Assembly (NCBI GenBank): GCA_045645245.1
Contig: JAZRIK010000087.1
Span: 1-9,785 of the forward strand
Direction: 5' to 3'
Source: Scatosoma sp045645245
GTDB lineage: Bacteria > Bacillota > Clostridia > Christensenellales > Borkfalkiaceae
DNA length: 9,785 nucleotides
Part shown: one piece after another, positions 1 to 6,278 of the stretch
Layout of the letters: each line of letters starts with the position of its first letter
Numbering within the stretch: position 1 is the first letter of the stretch
Notes under the pieces: model-generated
Database searches by the model: none
What the model saw: the letters and a program-made list of their open reading frames with translations, nothing else
What the model was told of the DNA's origin: nothing
Program-made: the position numbers and the translations under genes

Positions 1-20
1 ACATGGCTACGATCCGACTT
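1..20 (-). other. Sequencing adapter remnant (MGI/BGI DNBSEQ type) at contig end
   Basis: Read on the minus strand, these 20 bases are AAGTCGGATCGTAGCCATGT. From memory this is exactly the first 20 bases of the MGI/BGISEQ reverse-read library adapter. The junction is sharp: up to base 21 the reading frame follows the DUF512 radical-SAM family, and from base 20 downward it departs and meets a TAG stop inside the adapter. The residual G at base 21 fits the first base of the valine codon expected next in the family (SPLYV). This is an untrimmed library artefact and not organism DNA. Confidence 0.93.
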
Positions 21-453
21 CGTACAGGGGCGAAAGTTTTAACCGAATCATACGCTGCAAGCACTCTTCATCCACGTTGGTAAGCGTGACGAAGTTGCCG
101 CAGGTAAAGCTCATCGCATAATCGTCGTCCTTAACGTATAAGCTCTCGCGCATACCCTTGGGCATTTGGTCAACAAAGCAAAATACGCAACGGTTATGGC
201 AGGTTTTTATCTTCTCCTGTTTTTCAAACGTTAAACCGATGTCTTCGCCTTCTTCCTTTTCCACTGCAACGGTAGCAATTTCTCCCGTTCGATAATTGCG
301 TACCTGCATAGAAAAATGCGTAGCTTCTAAATAGTATAAATAATCGAGTTCGTCTTCGCACGCAAAACCGTCGAAAGACAAAATTTCGTCTTTCGCTTCT
401 AAACCAAGCGTTGCCGCTATCGATTTGCGTTGTACCTTTGCGATTTTTAACAT
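7..453 (-). CDS. DUF512-family radical-SAM protein, N-terminal part (artificially truncated)
   Basis: This is the N-terminal third of a family usually over 400 residues long. Residues 1 to about 70 form the PDZ-like domain that opens these proteins. It is followed by the radical-SAM iron-sulphur motif C85-x3-C89-x2-C92 and the family-typical stretch FVDQMPKGMR. The exact reaction of the family is not established to my knowledge; such genes are widespread in Clostridia. Genuine coding runs from 453 down to 21. The last four residues (EVGS) and the TAG stop are mostly encoded by the adapter at 1-20, so the protein is incomplete rather than a natural short form. The ATG at 453 lies 12 bases after the pseudouridine synthase stop and has only a modest GGGA binding site. 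It is the last visible gene of the lgt operon. Confidence 0.9.
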   Translation of the reverse strand: MLKIAKVQRKSIAATLGLEAKDEILSFDGFACEDELDYLYYLEATHFSMQVRNYRTGEIATVAVEKEEGEDIGLTFEKQEKIKTCHNRCVFCFVDQMPKGMRESLYVKDDDYAMSFTCGNFVTLTNVDEECLQRMIRLKLSPLYEVGS

Positions 454-465
454 AAATATCCCATC

Positions 466-1419
466 TTAAAAAATCTCTTCAAACGCTTGCGTTTCCACGC
501 CGTAGCGCTTGCAAAGTTTTTGTAAAATTTCCGAAAATGCAGGGGGCAGGGTTGCGTTGAAACACATTCTTTCCCCGCTTGTCGGGTGATTAAGTTCTAA
601 CTGATAAGCGTGTAAAAGCTGCCCGCTTGCCTGCAATTTTTGCTTTTTATAACCATACACAGGGTCGCACGCAATTGGGTGTCCTAAATGCTTGGCGTGC
701 ACGCGGATTTGATGCGTTCGCCCCGTTTGCAGGATAAATTTGCAAAGCGTAAACTCCGTGCCAAAACGCGCAACTACTTGATAATCGGTAATCGCTATCT
801 TCCCCTTTCCTTCGGGTAAAACCGCCATTTTCAAACGCTCGGTGGGATGACGGCCGATATCCGTCGCCACTCTGCCGCTGTCTTGCTTTAAGTTGCCTTC
901 TAACAGGGCAAAGTACGTTCTATGACAGGTTTTTTGTGCGATTTGCGTGGCAAGCGAGACGTGCGCTTTATCGTTTTTCGCTACGACCAGCAAGCCCGAA
1001 GTATCTTTATCGATGCGATGAACAATCCCCGGTCGCAACACGCCGCCCACGCCGCTTAAACTATCCAGCGCGTACAAAAGTGCGTTGACCAGCGTGCCTT
1101 GCTCGTTCCCATTCCCCACGTGCACCGTCATACCCTGCGGCTTATTCACCACCGCAAAATCGCTATCCTGATACACGATATCGACAGGAATATTTTCCGC
1201 CTGCACGCGGTACGGCAACACGTCGGGCACGGTGAGTGTGACCGCGTCCCCCGCTTTTAAGTCCGTCCCCGCTTTTTTTACCATTTCGCCGTTGACGCAA
1301 ACGCAGCCGTCTTCTAAAAACTTTTTCAGCCGCGAGCGGGTAAATTCGTCCGTTTGCTCGCTTAAAAACACGTCAAGTCGTTTATAAGGCGTTTCCGCAA
1401 CGAACAGCCGTTTGTCCAT
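466..1419 (-). CDS. rluD: RluA/RluD-family 23S rRNA-type pseudouridine synthase
   Basis: The 317-residue length is normal for the family. An S4-like RNA-binding domain lies at residues 12-65 and a pseudouridine synthase catalytic domain at about 80-300. The catalytic motif HRIDKDTSG begins at H134, with D137 as the expected nucleophilic aspartate. Other family marks are VNKPQGMTVH (91-100) and QTGRTHQIRVHAKHLGHP (231-248). Enzymes of this type isomerise uridines in rRNA or tRNA. The S4-bearing RluD branch usually acts on 23S rRNA helix 69, but the specific target cannot be read from sequence. The ATG shares one base with the lspA stop (TAATG), implying translational coupling, and lspA-rluD adjacency is common in Bacillota. 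No unusual residues are seen. Confidence 0.93.
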   Translation of the reverse strand: MDKRLFVAETPYKRLDVFLSEQTDEFTRSRLKKFLEDGCVCVNGEMVKKAGTDLKAGDAVTLTVPDVLPYRVQAENIPVDIVYQDSDFAVVNKPQGMTVHVGNGNEQGTLVNALLYALDSLSGVGGVLRPGIVHRIDKDTSGLLVVAKNDKAHVSLATQIAQKTCHRTYFALLEGNLKQDSGRVATDIGRHPTERLKMAVLPEGKGKIAITDYQVVARFGTEFTLCKFILQTGRTHQIRVHAKHLGHPIACDPVYGYKKQKLQASGQLLHAYQLELNHPTSGERMCFNATLPPAFSEILQKLCKRYGVETQAFEEIF

Positions 1420-2138
1420 TATTTTTGTTTCCTTTGCCGTCTTTGCGCCGCCTTTGCCGCTTTCGCCGCCACCTTTAATTCGCGTTTTTCTTCCGCTTTT
1501 TCGTCCGCAGCTTTTGCAAGCGCTCTATATTTTCCAAGCGGAATGAGCGCGTCGGTATCCAAAAACAGCATTCCAAGCACGAACATCGCCGCGCCGATGC
1601 AAATAAAGAAATCGGCAAAGTTGCAAACGCCAAAATCAAAGAATACGTTCAAATATACCATATCGCGCACACCGTCGCGAATGACCGCTTCGCTGGCGGG
1701 ATCCCATACTTGATAATATACTCTGTCGATGAAATTCCCTAACCCGCCTGCAATAATCAGCACAAGCGCAACGCGCAGCCACGAACGGCGTTGATCCATC
1801 TTCAAAAATACGATCAAAAGGATAAACATAATCAGCGCCGTACCGCCGACAATCGCCATTTTAATCCACGCGTCCGCGTCCGCGAACGAGCTAAACGCAA
1901 TACCGCGGTTGTAGCTGATACAAAGCTCTAACATACCCGGCACAAGCACAATACGCTCCGCCAAACCCTTTACAGGGTCGCCGCCGCCAACCGTGTCAAT
2001 AAAGTACACGTCCGCGACAAGCTTGGTCACTTGGTCGATGATAATCAACATCAAAAGCCAAAACAACCCCCAAAGCCGAGAGCCCTTCGTCGCAACCCTG
2101 CCCTTATCGTTTTGTTGTTTTACCGTTTTTTTACTCAT
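1419..2138 (-). CDS. lspA: Lipoprotein signal peptidase (signal peptidase II)
   Basis: LspA is an integral membrane aspartyl protease that removes the signal peptide from prolipoproteins after Lgt has attached diacylglycerol. The landmarks are in order: DQVTK (35-39), YNRGIAFS (76-83), GGLGNFIDR (131-139) with catalytic D138, and CNFAD (172-176) with catalytic D176. Four membrane segments fit at about 22-44, 91-113, 118-137 and 176-194. At 239 residues it is long for the family (about 150-170). The extra length comes from a polar N-terminus (about 20 residues), a longer loop between the two catalytic aspartates (about 141-165), and a lysine/alanine/arginine-rich tail from about 205. The ATG has an AGGAGAG binding site and overlaps the pncB stop as ATGA. 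Its own stop overlaps the rluD start. Confidence 0.95.
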   Translation of the reverse strand: MSKKTVKQQNDKGRVATKGSRLWGLFWLLMLIIIDQVTKLVADVYFIDTVGGGDPVKGLAERIVLVPGMLELCISYNRGIAFSSFADADAWIKMAIVGGTALIMFILLIVFLKMDQRRSWLRVALVLIIAGGLGNFIDRVYYQVWDPASEAVIRDGVRDMVYLNVFFDFGVCNFADFFICIGAAMFVLGMLFLDTDALIPLGKYRALAKAADEKAEEKRELKVAAKAAKAAQRRQRKQK

Positions 2139-3592
2139 TTTTTACTCTCCTTTTTTGCGTTAGAATGAATGGTGGAAATCATAGAAATTTTCAACTCGTG
2201 CAACTTGCTGGACAAGTCCACTTTATATACCTGCGGCATATCGAGCCGTAAATATTCTTCCCAAAATTTAGAAAGCTCTTGCTTGGAAAACGCTTGAATT
2301 TCTTTCAGTGTCGGGAATGAATACACTAGCTTACCGCCCTTGATAATTTCGTGCTGCAATTTCTCTACAAAGAAGTTTTCTACTTCGTGCTTTTTCCACG
2401 TTTCGATGGGGTGGAAAATGGTGAGCGATTGCTCTTCTACAATGCATTCGTCGTGCAGCGTAATCAAATCGGCAATCGCCATTCCGTTCGACTTATCGTA
2501 CAAGCGGTACAAGCTCTTAAACGACGGGTTGGTCACCTTTTCGCTGTTGTCGGATAATTTAATTTTCGGCGTAGAAGTACCGTCTTTATGCATTACCGCC
2601 GCCAGTTTATAAACGCCGCCCAGCGCAGGCAAGTCTTCGGACGTAATTAGCTTGGTGCCTACCCCCCAAGAATCGATTTTTGCGCCCTGCTGAATGAGCG
2701 AGTTGATCGAACGCTCGTCCAAATCGCCGGAAACGCAGATAATCGTATCGGTAAATCCCGCTTCGTCCATCATTGCGCGCGCTTTCTTGGACAAATACGC
2801 CAAGTCGCCGCTATCCAAGCGAATGCCCTTGGGTTTGTGTCCTTTGGCTTTGAGTTCCTTAAACACCTTAATCGCATTCGGCACACCGCTGCGCAGCGTA
2901 TCGTAAGTATCTACGAGCAATAAGCAATTATCCGGGTATGCTTCGGCGTATGCTTTGAACGCTTCGTATTCGCTGTCGTAATCCATTACCCAGCTATGCG
3001 CCATCGTACCCGCTACGGGGATATTGAATTTTTGTCCCGCGATGACGTTGGACGTGGAAGAGCAGCCGCCGATAATCGCCGCTCTCGCGCCGTTGATGCC
3101 TGCGTCCGGACCTTGCGCGCGGCGCAAGCCAAATTCCATCACTACGCCTTTTCCTGCGGTTGCACGGCAAATTTTAGAAGATTTGGTAGCAATCAGCGTT
3201 TGGTGGTTGATGATATTTAAGAGTGCGGTTTCGGCAAACTGCGCTTGAATGAGCGGCGCTTTCACCGTTAAAATGGGTTCGCCGGGGAATACCGGTTCGC
3301 CTTCGCGCACGGCATACACGTCGCCCGTGAATTTCATATTTTTCAAATACTGCAAAAATCCTTCGTCGAACAGGTTTAACGAGCGCAAATACGCAATATC
3401 TTCGTCGTCGAAATGCCAGTTCAACAGGTATTCTACCGCTTGCTCCAGCCCTGCCGCGAGCGAGTAGGTAATCAGCTTATTCCGTCTAAAAAACAAGTCG
3501 AAAACCACTTCTTCTTCGTGTTTGTTTTGGCGGTAAAAGCCATAGCCCATCGTCAACTGATACAAATCGGTCAATAGCGTTAAATTTCTCAT
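2135..3592 (-). CDS. pncB: Nicotinate phosphoribosyltransferase
   Basis: This enzyme makes nicotinate mononucleotide from nicotinate and PRPP with ATP, the entry step of NAD salvage (Preiss-Handler pathway). The 485-residue product opens with the family start MRNLTLLTDLYQLTMGYGFY. It carries MEFGLRRAQGPDAG (152-165), GTMAHSWVM (195-203) with H199 as the likely phosphorylated histidine, LVDTYDT (226-232), GIRLDSGDL (256-264) and SWGVGT (308-313), the expected phosphate- and substrate-binding elements. A longer frame reaches a GTG at 3679 inside lgt. I chose the ATG at 3592 because it has AAGGAG eight bases upstream, overlaps the lgt stop as ATGA, and matches the family N-terminus. It lies between lgt and lspA and is probably translationally coupled to both. 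No nicotinamidase gene is nearby. Confidence 0.95.
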   Translation of the reverse strand: MRNLTLLTDLYQLTMGYGFYRQNKHEEEVVFDLFFRRNKLITYSLAAGLEQAVEYLLNWHFDDEDIAYLRSLNLFDEGFLQYLKNMKFTGDVYAVREGEPVFPGEPILTVKAPLIQAQFAETALLNIINHQTLIATKSSKICRATAGKGVVMEFGLRRAQGPDAGINGARAAIIGGCSSTSNVIAGQKFNIPVAGTMAHSWVMDYDSEYEAFKAYAEAYPDNCLLLVDTYDTLRSGVPNAIKVFKELKAKGHKPKGIRLDSGDLAYLSKKARAMMDEAGFTDTIICVSGDLDERSINSLIQQGAKIDSWGVGTKLITSEDLPALGGVYKLAAVMHKDGTSTPKIKLSDNSEKVTNPSFKSLYRLYDKSNGMAIADLITLHDECIVEEQSLTIFHPIETWKKHEVENFFVEKLQHEIIKGGKLVYSFPTLKEIQAFSKQELSKFWEEYLRLDMPQVYKVDLSSKLHELKISMISTIHSNAKKESKK

Positions 3593-4569
3593 TCTTCTTG
3601 CTCCTTTGCACTCGGTTGTTCGCTGTTTTCTTGCTGCTTTTCGTCCGCAGCAGGATAATTTTCGGGATAAATCGAGCACATAATATTCAGTTTGCTAAAT
3701 TGCGGTTTTTCATCTTTTGTGTCGCCGATAAATTTGGTAATGCCGTACGGGTCGGATACCTTCGAGCCGATGAGCGCGCCTTCTTTGCGTTTGTTGATAT
3801 ACAAAACGCCAAACAGCATTCCTACGCCGAATATCAGCATTCCGATAGACATAACGAGCGACCAAGGCACGCCGTTCCCTAAAATAAACTTCGGGTCGCG
3901 CAGCGGTTCCATAATCGAGCGGGTTAAGCCGTACACGATGAAATAGCACGCGCTGTTCACGCCGTTGGGCTTTTTCGCATTCTTCCACGCGTTGATGAAC
4001 ATCAAAACCGCCGCCGTGAGCGTGACCATACTCTCGTAAAAGAAAAACGCGTAATGGTATTGCCCCGTTTTTTCGATATATACGGAAATGGGGAAGAAAT
4101 GCAACGCTTCGTTTTCCACCACCGCGCCATATACTTCTTGGTTGGCAAAGTTGCCCCATCTGCCGATGGCTTGCGCCAGCAAAAGCCCTACTACTACGCA
4201 ATCGCCCACGCGCAAGAAATGCACCTTCTTAAAATACGCCACCGCCGCTACGCTCACCGTGCCGCCGATAATTCCGCCCACAATGGAAAGTCCGCCGTCG
4301 CGAATGGAATTGATGTCAAACCACTCGGTAATTGGCAATCCGTCGGTGATACAGTAAAATAACCGCGTCGTGACGATTGCAATCGGCAAGCAAATGCAGA
4401 AAAAGCTCAAAAACAGGTCGGTGGACATATTTCTGCGCTTAAAGAGCAGCGAAATAACGAAAAACGCGAGTATCATCCCCACTACGATAATAATGGCGTA
4501 CGCGTAAATTTTGAAACCGAAAATGGTAATTCCCGGCGGATCAAACGCCAAAATAGAAGAAATATCCAT
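3589..4569 (-). CDS. lgt: Prolipoprotein diacylglyceryl transferase
   Basis: Lgt is a polytopic membrane enzyme that transfers diacylglycerol from phosphatidylglycerol to the lipobox cysteine of prolipoproteins, the step before LspA. The signature GRWGNFANQEVYG spans 136-148. R137, N140, E145 and G148 line up, at a constant offset of six, with E. coli R143, N146, E151 and G154. YGLTRSIMEPLR (213-224) supplies R217 and E221, equivalent to E. coli R239 and E243. GGLSIVGG (92-99) is also typical. The 326-residue length includes a polar, Glu/Gln/Lys-rich C-terminal tail of about 65 residues (from about 262) that most family members lack. A longer frame reaches a TTG at 4596, but the ATG at 4569 has AAAGGAG seven bases upstream and the usual N-terminus. 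It is the first gene of the operon driven by the promoter at 4650-4678. Confidence 0.95.
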   Translation of the reverse strand: MDISSILAFDPPGITIFGFKIYAYAIIIVVGMILAFFVISLLFKRRNMSTDLFLSFFCICLPIAIVTTRLFYCITDGLPITEWFDINSIRDGGLSIVGGIIGGTVSVAAVAYFKKVHFLRVGDCVVVGLLLAQAIGRWGNFANQEVYGAVVENEALHFFPISVYIEKTGQYHYAFFFYESMVTLTAAVLMFINAWKNAKKPNGVNSACYFIVYGLTRSIMEPLRDPKFILGNGVPWSLVMSIGMLIFGVGMLFGVLYINKRKEGALIGSKVSDPYGITKFIGDTKDEKPQFSKLNIMCSIYPENYPAADEKQQENSEQPSAKEQEE

Positions 4570-4580
4570 CTCTTTTCTCC

Positions 4581-4597
4581 TTTGACCGCTTGTCAAA
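4581..4597 (-). other. Small hairpin in the lgt leader next to the ribosome binding site
   Basis: The leader RNA contains TTTGAC, five loop bases, then GTCAAA: a six-pair stem whose 3' arm runs into the AAAGGAG ribosome binding site of lgt. It leaves most of the Shine-Dalgarno bases unpaired. A mild effect on translation or RNA stability is possible, but a stem this short may be chance. Confidence 0.35.
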
Positions 4598-4649
4598 AAC
4601 GGTTCGTTTCCATACTGGTAAAGGAATACTCTCCCAGCTTCACTTTTTT

Positions 4650-4678
4650 ATTATAGCATAATAAAAAAAAATCGTCAA
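4650..4678 (-). promoter_or_regulatory. Sigma-A promoter of the lgt-pncB-lspA-rluD-DUF512 operon
   Basis: On the minus strand the -35 box TTGACG (4673-4678) is separated by 17 bases from a perfect -10 TATAAT (4650-4655). TGC immediately precedes the -10 box, an extended -10 feature. The predicted start is near 4643, giving a leader of about 74 bases before the lgt ATG. The spacer is mostly a T tract that also serves as the U tract of the folT terminator, so promoter and terminator share DNA. Confidence 0.88.
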
Positions 4679-4698
4679 CACTCGGCTGACAATTTTTT
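4663..4698 (-). terminator. Intrinsic terminator of folT, overlapping the lgt promoter
   Basis: Ten bases after the folT stop, the minus-strand RNA can form a 13-pair stem. The 5' arm is 4698-4686 (AAAAAATTGTCAG), the loop is seven bases (4685-4679), and the 3' arm is 4678-4666, continuing to a run of nine U ending at 4663. The core GUCAG/UUGAC is modest in GC and has two G-U pairs, but the U run is strong. The 3' arm contains the lgt -35 box and the U run fills the lgt spacer. The A/T symmetry would also allow some termination in the opposite direction. Confidence 0.75.
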
Positions 4699-4707
4699 CT
4701 ACTTTTC

Positions 4708-5280
4708 TTATAATTTTATGCCCAGCGGCTTTATTTTTAGCGTGAGCGGTAAAAATATTACTCCAAGCACGCTATTGAGCAAGGAATTGATAATTTGTCC
4801 CTGCACAAATAACCGCATCCACAAGCATTCCCAAAAGGTCATACTTTTATACCAAACCAAGTTCAGATACAGCGTAGTGATACCGCAGGTACAGCAAACA
4901 AAAATGCAAAGGCAGGCAAGGGAAATGTAAACAGGTAAATATTTTTTGACGTTTGGAAGTAAAACGAATATACCGACAAAAAACGCCATCAATCCCGTTG
5001 CAATGCCTATCCAAGGCGAATATTCGCCAAACGGATGCAGTAAAAAGCCGAATAAGTCGCCAACATAACACGCCGCAAAGCCCGATAACGCGCCAAGATA
5101 AAAGCCGGCGAACAAGGCGGTTAAAATGGTAAGAGAGAACTGTACCCCGCCAAGCTTTATCTCCAACGTGTTGATAACGACGGATAAAGCAGTTATCAAA
5201 GCGATATGCGCTATCCGATGGCTATAATTTTTTTCGCGCAGCGTTTTGGAAAAACACAACGCTTGAAAAGCCTTTTTCAT
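4708..5280 (-). CDS. folT: Folate-family ECF transporter S-component (FolT-like)
   Basis: This is a hydrophobic 190-residue membrane protein with about six transmembrane segments between residues 22 and 185. It resembles the folate-family substrate-binding subunits of energy-coupling factor transporters: RIAHIALITALSVVINTLE (22-40), GVQFSLTILTALFAGFYLG (45-63), then YVGDLFGFLLHPFGEYSPW (72-90). An S-component binds the vitamin in the membrane and depends on EcfA/EcfA'/EcfT, which are not in this window. Protein similarity alone would leave the substrate open, but the tetrahydrofolate riboswitch directly upstream makes folate the strong choice. The frame extends to a TTG at 5304; I chose the ATG at 5280 because it has AAGGAGG ten bases upstream. 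It is a single-gene transcript with its own promoter, riboswitch and terminator. Confidence 0.88.
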   Translation of the reverse strand: MKKAFQALCFSKTLREKNYSHRIAHIALITALSVVINTLEIKLGGVQFSLTILTALFAGFYLGALSGFAACYVGDLFGFLLHPFGEYSPWIGIATGLMAFFVGIFVLLPNVKKYLPVYISLACLCIFVCCTCGITTLYLNLVWYKSMTFWECLWMRLFVQGQIINSLLNSVLGVIFLPLTLKIKPLGIKL

Positions 5281-5289
5281 AAAACAAAA

Positions 5290-5313
5290 ACCTCCTTTTT
5301 TCAAGAGGTCCGC
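5290..5313 (-). promoter_or_regulatory. Expression platform: hairpin masking the folT ribosome binding site
   Basis: ACCTCTT (5309-5303) can pair with AGGAGGT (5296-5290), a seven-pair stem with one G-U and a six-base loop, burying the Shine-Dalgarno sequence of folT. Just upstream, GCGGAC (5313-5308) is complementary to GTCCGC (5389-5384) in the 3' part of the riboswitch aptamer and overlaps the hairpin by two bases. This suggests a translational OFF switch: ligand-bound aptamer keeps GTCCGC busy and lets the masking hairpin form, while the free aptamer pairs with GCGGAC and weakens the hairpin. The pairing is seen in the sequence; the switching logic is inferred. Confidence 0.65.
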
Positions 5314-5380
5314 AAAGAGTTAGATACGATACGTGTACGCGTTTATTTTACACTCATCGCATACATGGGTATCTCGTTGT

Positions 5381-5486
5381 GTAGCGGACGCGCTTTGACA
5401 CCGCAGAAAAACAAACGTACTATACGTTTTTCTTTCGTTCATCGACAACGTCCCGTTCGATGACACTTTACGCGTCAAAGCTACTC
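5381..5486 (-). ncRNA. Tetrahydrofolate (THF, folT-type) riboswitch aptamer
   Basis: The leader RNA of folT matches the class I THF aptamer in order: GAGTAG (5486-5481), P2 5' arm CTTTGAC, CGCGTAAAGTG, P3 arm TCATCGA, loop ACGGGACGTTG, P3 arm TCGATGA, ACGAAAG, an elongated P4, GCGGTG, P2 3' arm GTCAAAG, and GCGTCCGCTAC ending at 5381. P2 (5474-5480 with 5393-5399) and P3 (5457-5463 with 5439-5445) are each seven perfect pairs whose sequences differ from the E. siraeum aptamer I remember, while the single-stranded conserved blocks agree. P4 (5423-5433 with 5405-5419) is long and bulged. P1 is poorly formed. It begins about 12 bases after the predicted transcription start, and folT is the classic target gene. 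Confidence 0.88.
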
Positions 5487-5504
5487 ATACTTTTGATTAT
5501 TTAT

Positions 5505-5533
5505 ATTATACAGCATTCGTAAAAAAAACGCAA
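5505..5533 (-). promoter_or_regulatory. Sigma-A promoter of folT
   Basis: On the minus strand there is a -35 TTGCGT (5528-5533), a 17-base spacer, and a perfect -10 TATAAT (5505-5510). The predicted start near 5498 puts the riboswitch at the very beginning of a leader of about 218 bases. The -35 box overlaps the palindrome at 5531-5540. Confidence 0.75.
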
Positions 5534-5540
5534 ACGTTTG
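5531..5540. promoter_or_regulatory. Palindrome CAAACGTTTG between divergent folT and YetF genes
   Basis: A perfect ten-base palindrome overlaps the folT -35 box by three bases and lies 37 bases before the chosen start of the plus-strand YetF gene. Its position would suit an operator acting on either gene. No known regulator consensus was recognised and it is a single copy, so this is only a candidate. Confidence 0.3.
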
Positions 5541-5576
5541 GCGTATATTTTTTATACTTTTTCGCAAGATGAAGAT

Positions 5577-6263
5577 ATGGGACTTATCTTTATCCGCGCG
5601 ATTATTATCTTTATTGCAACGCTGATCGTTATGCGCTTGATGGGCAAACGGCAAATCGGAGAAATGCAGCCGTACGAGCTGGTCATTACACTCATCATCG
5701 CCGACCTTGCCTGTATCCCGATGGCGGACAATTCTACCCCGCTTTTGTACGGCGTGGTTGCGATTTTATCCGTGTATCTCATACACCAAATTATTTGCTT
5801 AATCGACTTGAAAATGCCGATTGTAAAATCGGTCGTCAGCGGTACGCCGAGTATCGTACTCAATAAAAACGGCATCGACGACGCGGAATTGAAAAAAAAT
5901 AATTTGGACGTATCCGACCTTATCGAAAGCTTGCGGGTGGAAGGGTATTTTGCACTCGACGCCGTCGAATCCGCACTCTACGAAGCGGAAGGCACGTTTT
6001 CCGCGCTGCCGAAAAAAAATTATCTTTCTATGCAAAAATCGTTGCCGCTCGTCATTGCAAGCAGCGGTAAATTTGACGAAAAAAACATAGAAAAAACAGG
6101 CAGGGATATCCCCTACTTTTTAGACGTTTTAAGGGGGCAGGGTTGCGATGAACTGAAAAAAGTGCTTGTTTTTACGGTGGATGGAAACGGGAGATCGTAC
6201 CTGCAACAAAAGGGTGAGAAATATAAGGTTTTCGATCTCAACTGGCAGGAACAATTATGGTAA
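5577..6263 (+). CDS. DUF421/YetF-family membrane protein
   Basis: The 228-residue protein has the family layout: three N-terminal membrane segments (about 2-20, 33-50, 55-76) flanking the signature RLMGKRQIGEMQPYELV (20-36), then IIADLACIPM. A soluble YetF domain of about 140 residues follows, with GTPSIVLNKNGIDDAELKKN (89-108) and LIESLRVEGYFALDAVESAL (115-134). Biochemical function is not established; Bacillus relatives are linked to spore or membrane physiology. The frame opens at a TTG (5538) with no binding site. I chose ATG 5577 because the family normally starts a few residues before the first membrane helix. Its ribosome site is weak (AAGATGAAGAT) and I see no convincing promoter upstream. 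The DUF4363 gene follows after 15 bases, a pairing often seen in Clostridia. Confidence 0.85.
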   Translation: MGLIFIRAIIIFIATLIVMRLMGKRQIGEMQPYELVITLIIADLACIPMADNSTPLLYGVVAILSVYLIHQIICLIDLKMPIVKSVVSGTPSIVLNKNGIDDAELKKNNLDVSDLIESLRVEGYFALDAVESALYEAEGTFSALPKKNYLSMQKSLPLVIASSGKFDEKNIEKTGRDIPYFLDVLRGQGCDELKKVLVFTVDGNGRSYLQQKGEKYKVFDLNWQEQLW

Positions 6264-6278
6264 AAGGCAGGTAAAAAT

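Noticed and set aside
3593..3679. Extra 29-residue N-terminus on pncB starting at GTG 3679
   Set aside because: It lies inside lgt, has no ribosome site, and does not match the family start. The ATG at 3592 has AAGGAG and overlaps the lgt stop as ATGA.
3710..4201. 163-residue minus-strand open frame inside lgt
   Set aside because: It is an out-of-frame shadow with arginine-rich, low-complexity translation. The lgt frame over the same bases carries the full catalytic motifs.
5206..5463. 85-residue plus-strand open frame across the folT leader
   Set aside because: The DNA is explained on the other strand by the THF riboswitch and the folT start. It has no ribosome site or recognisable protein.
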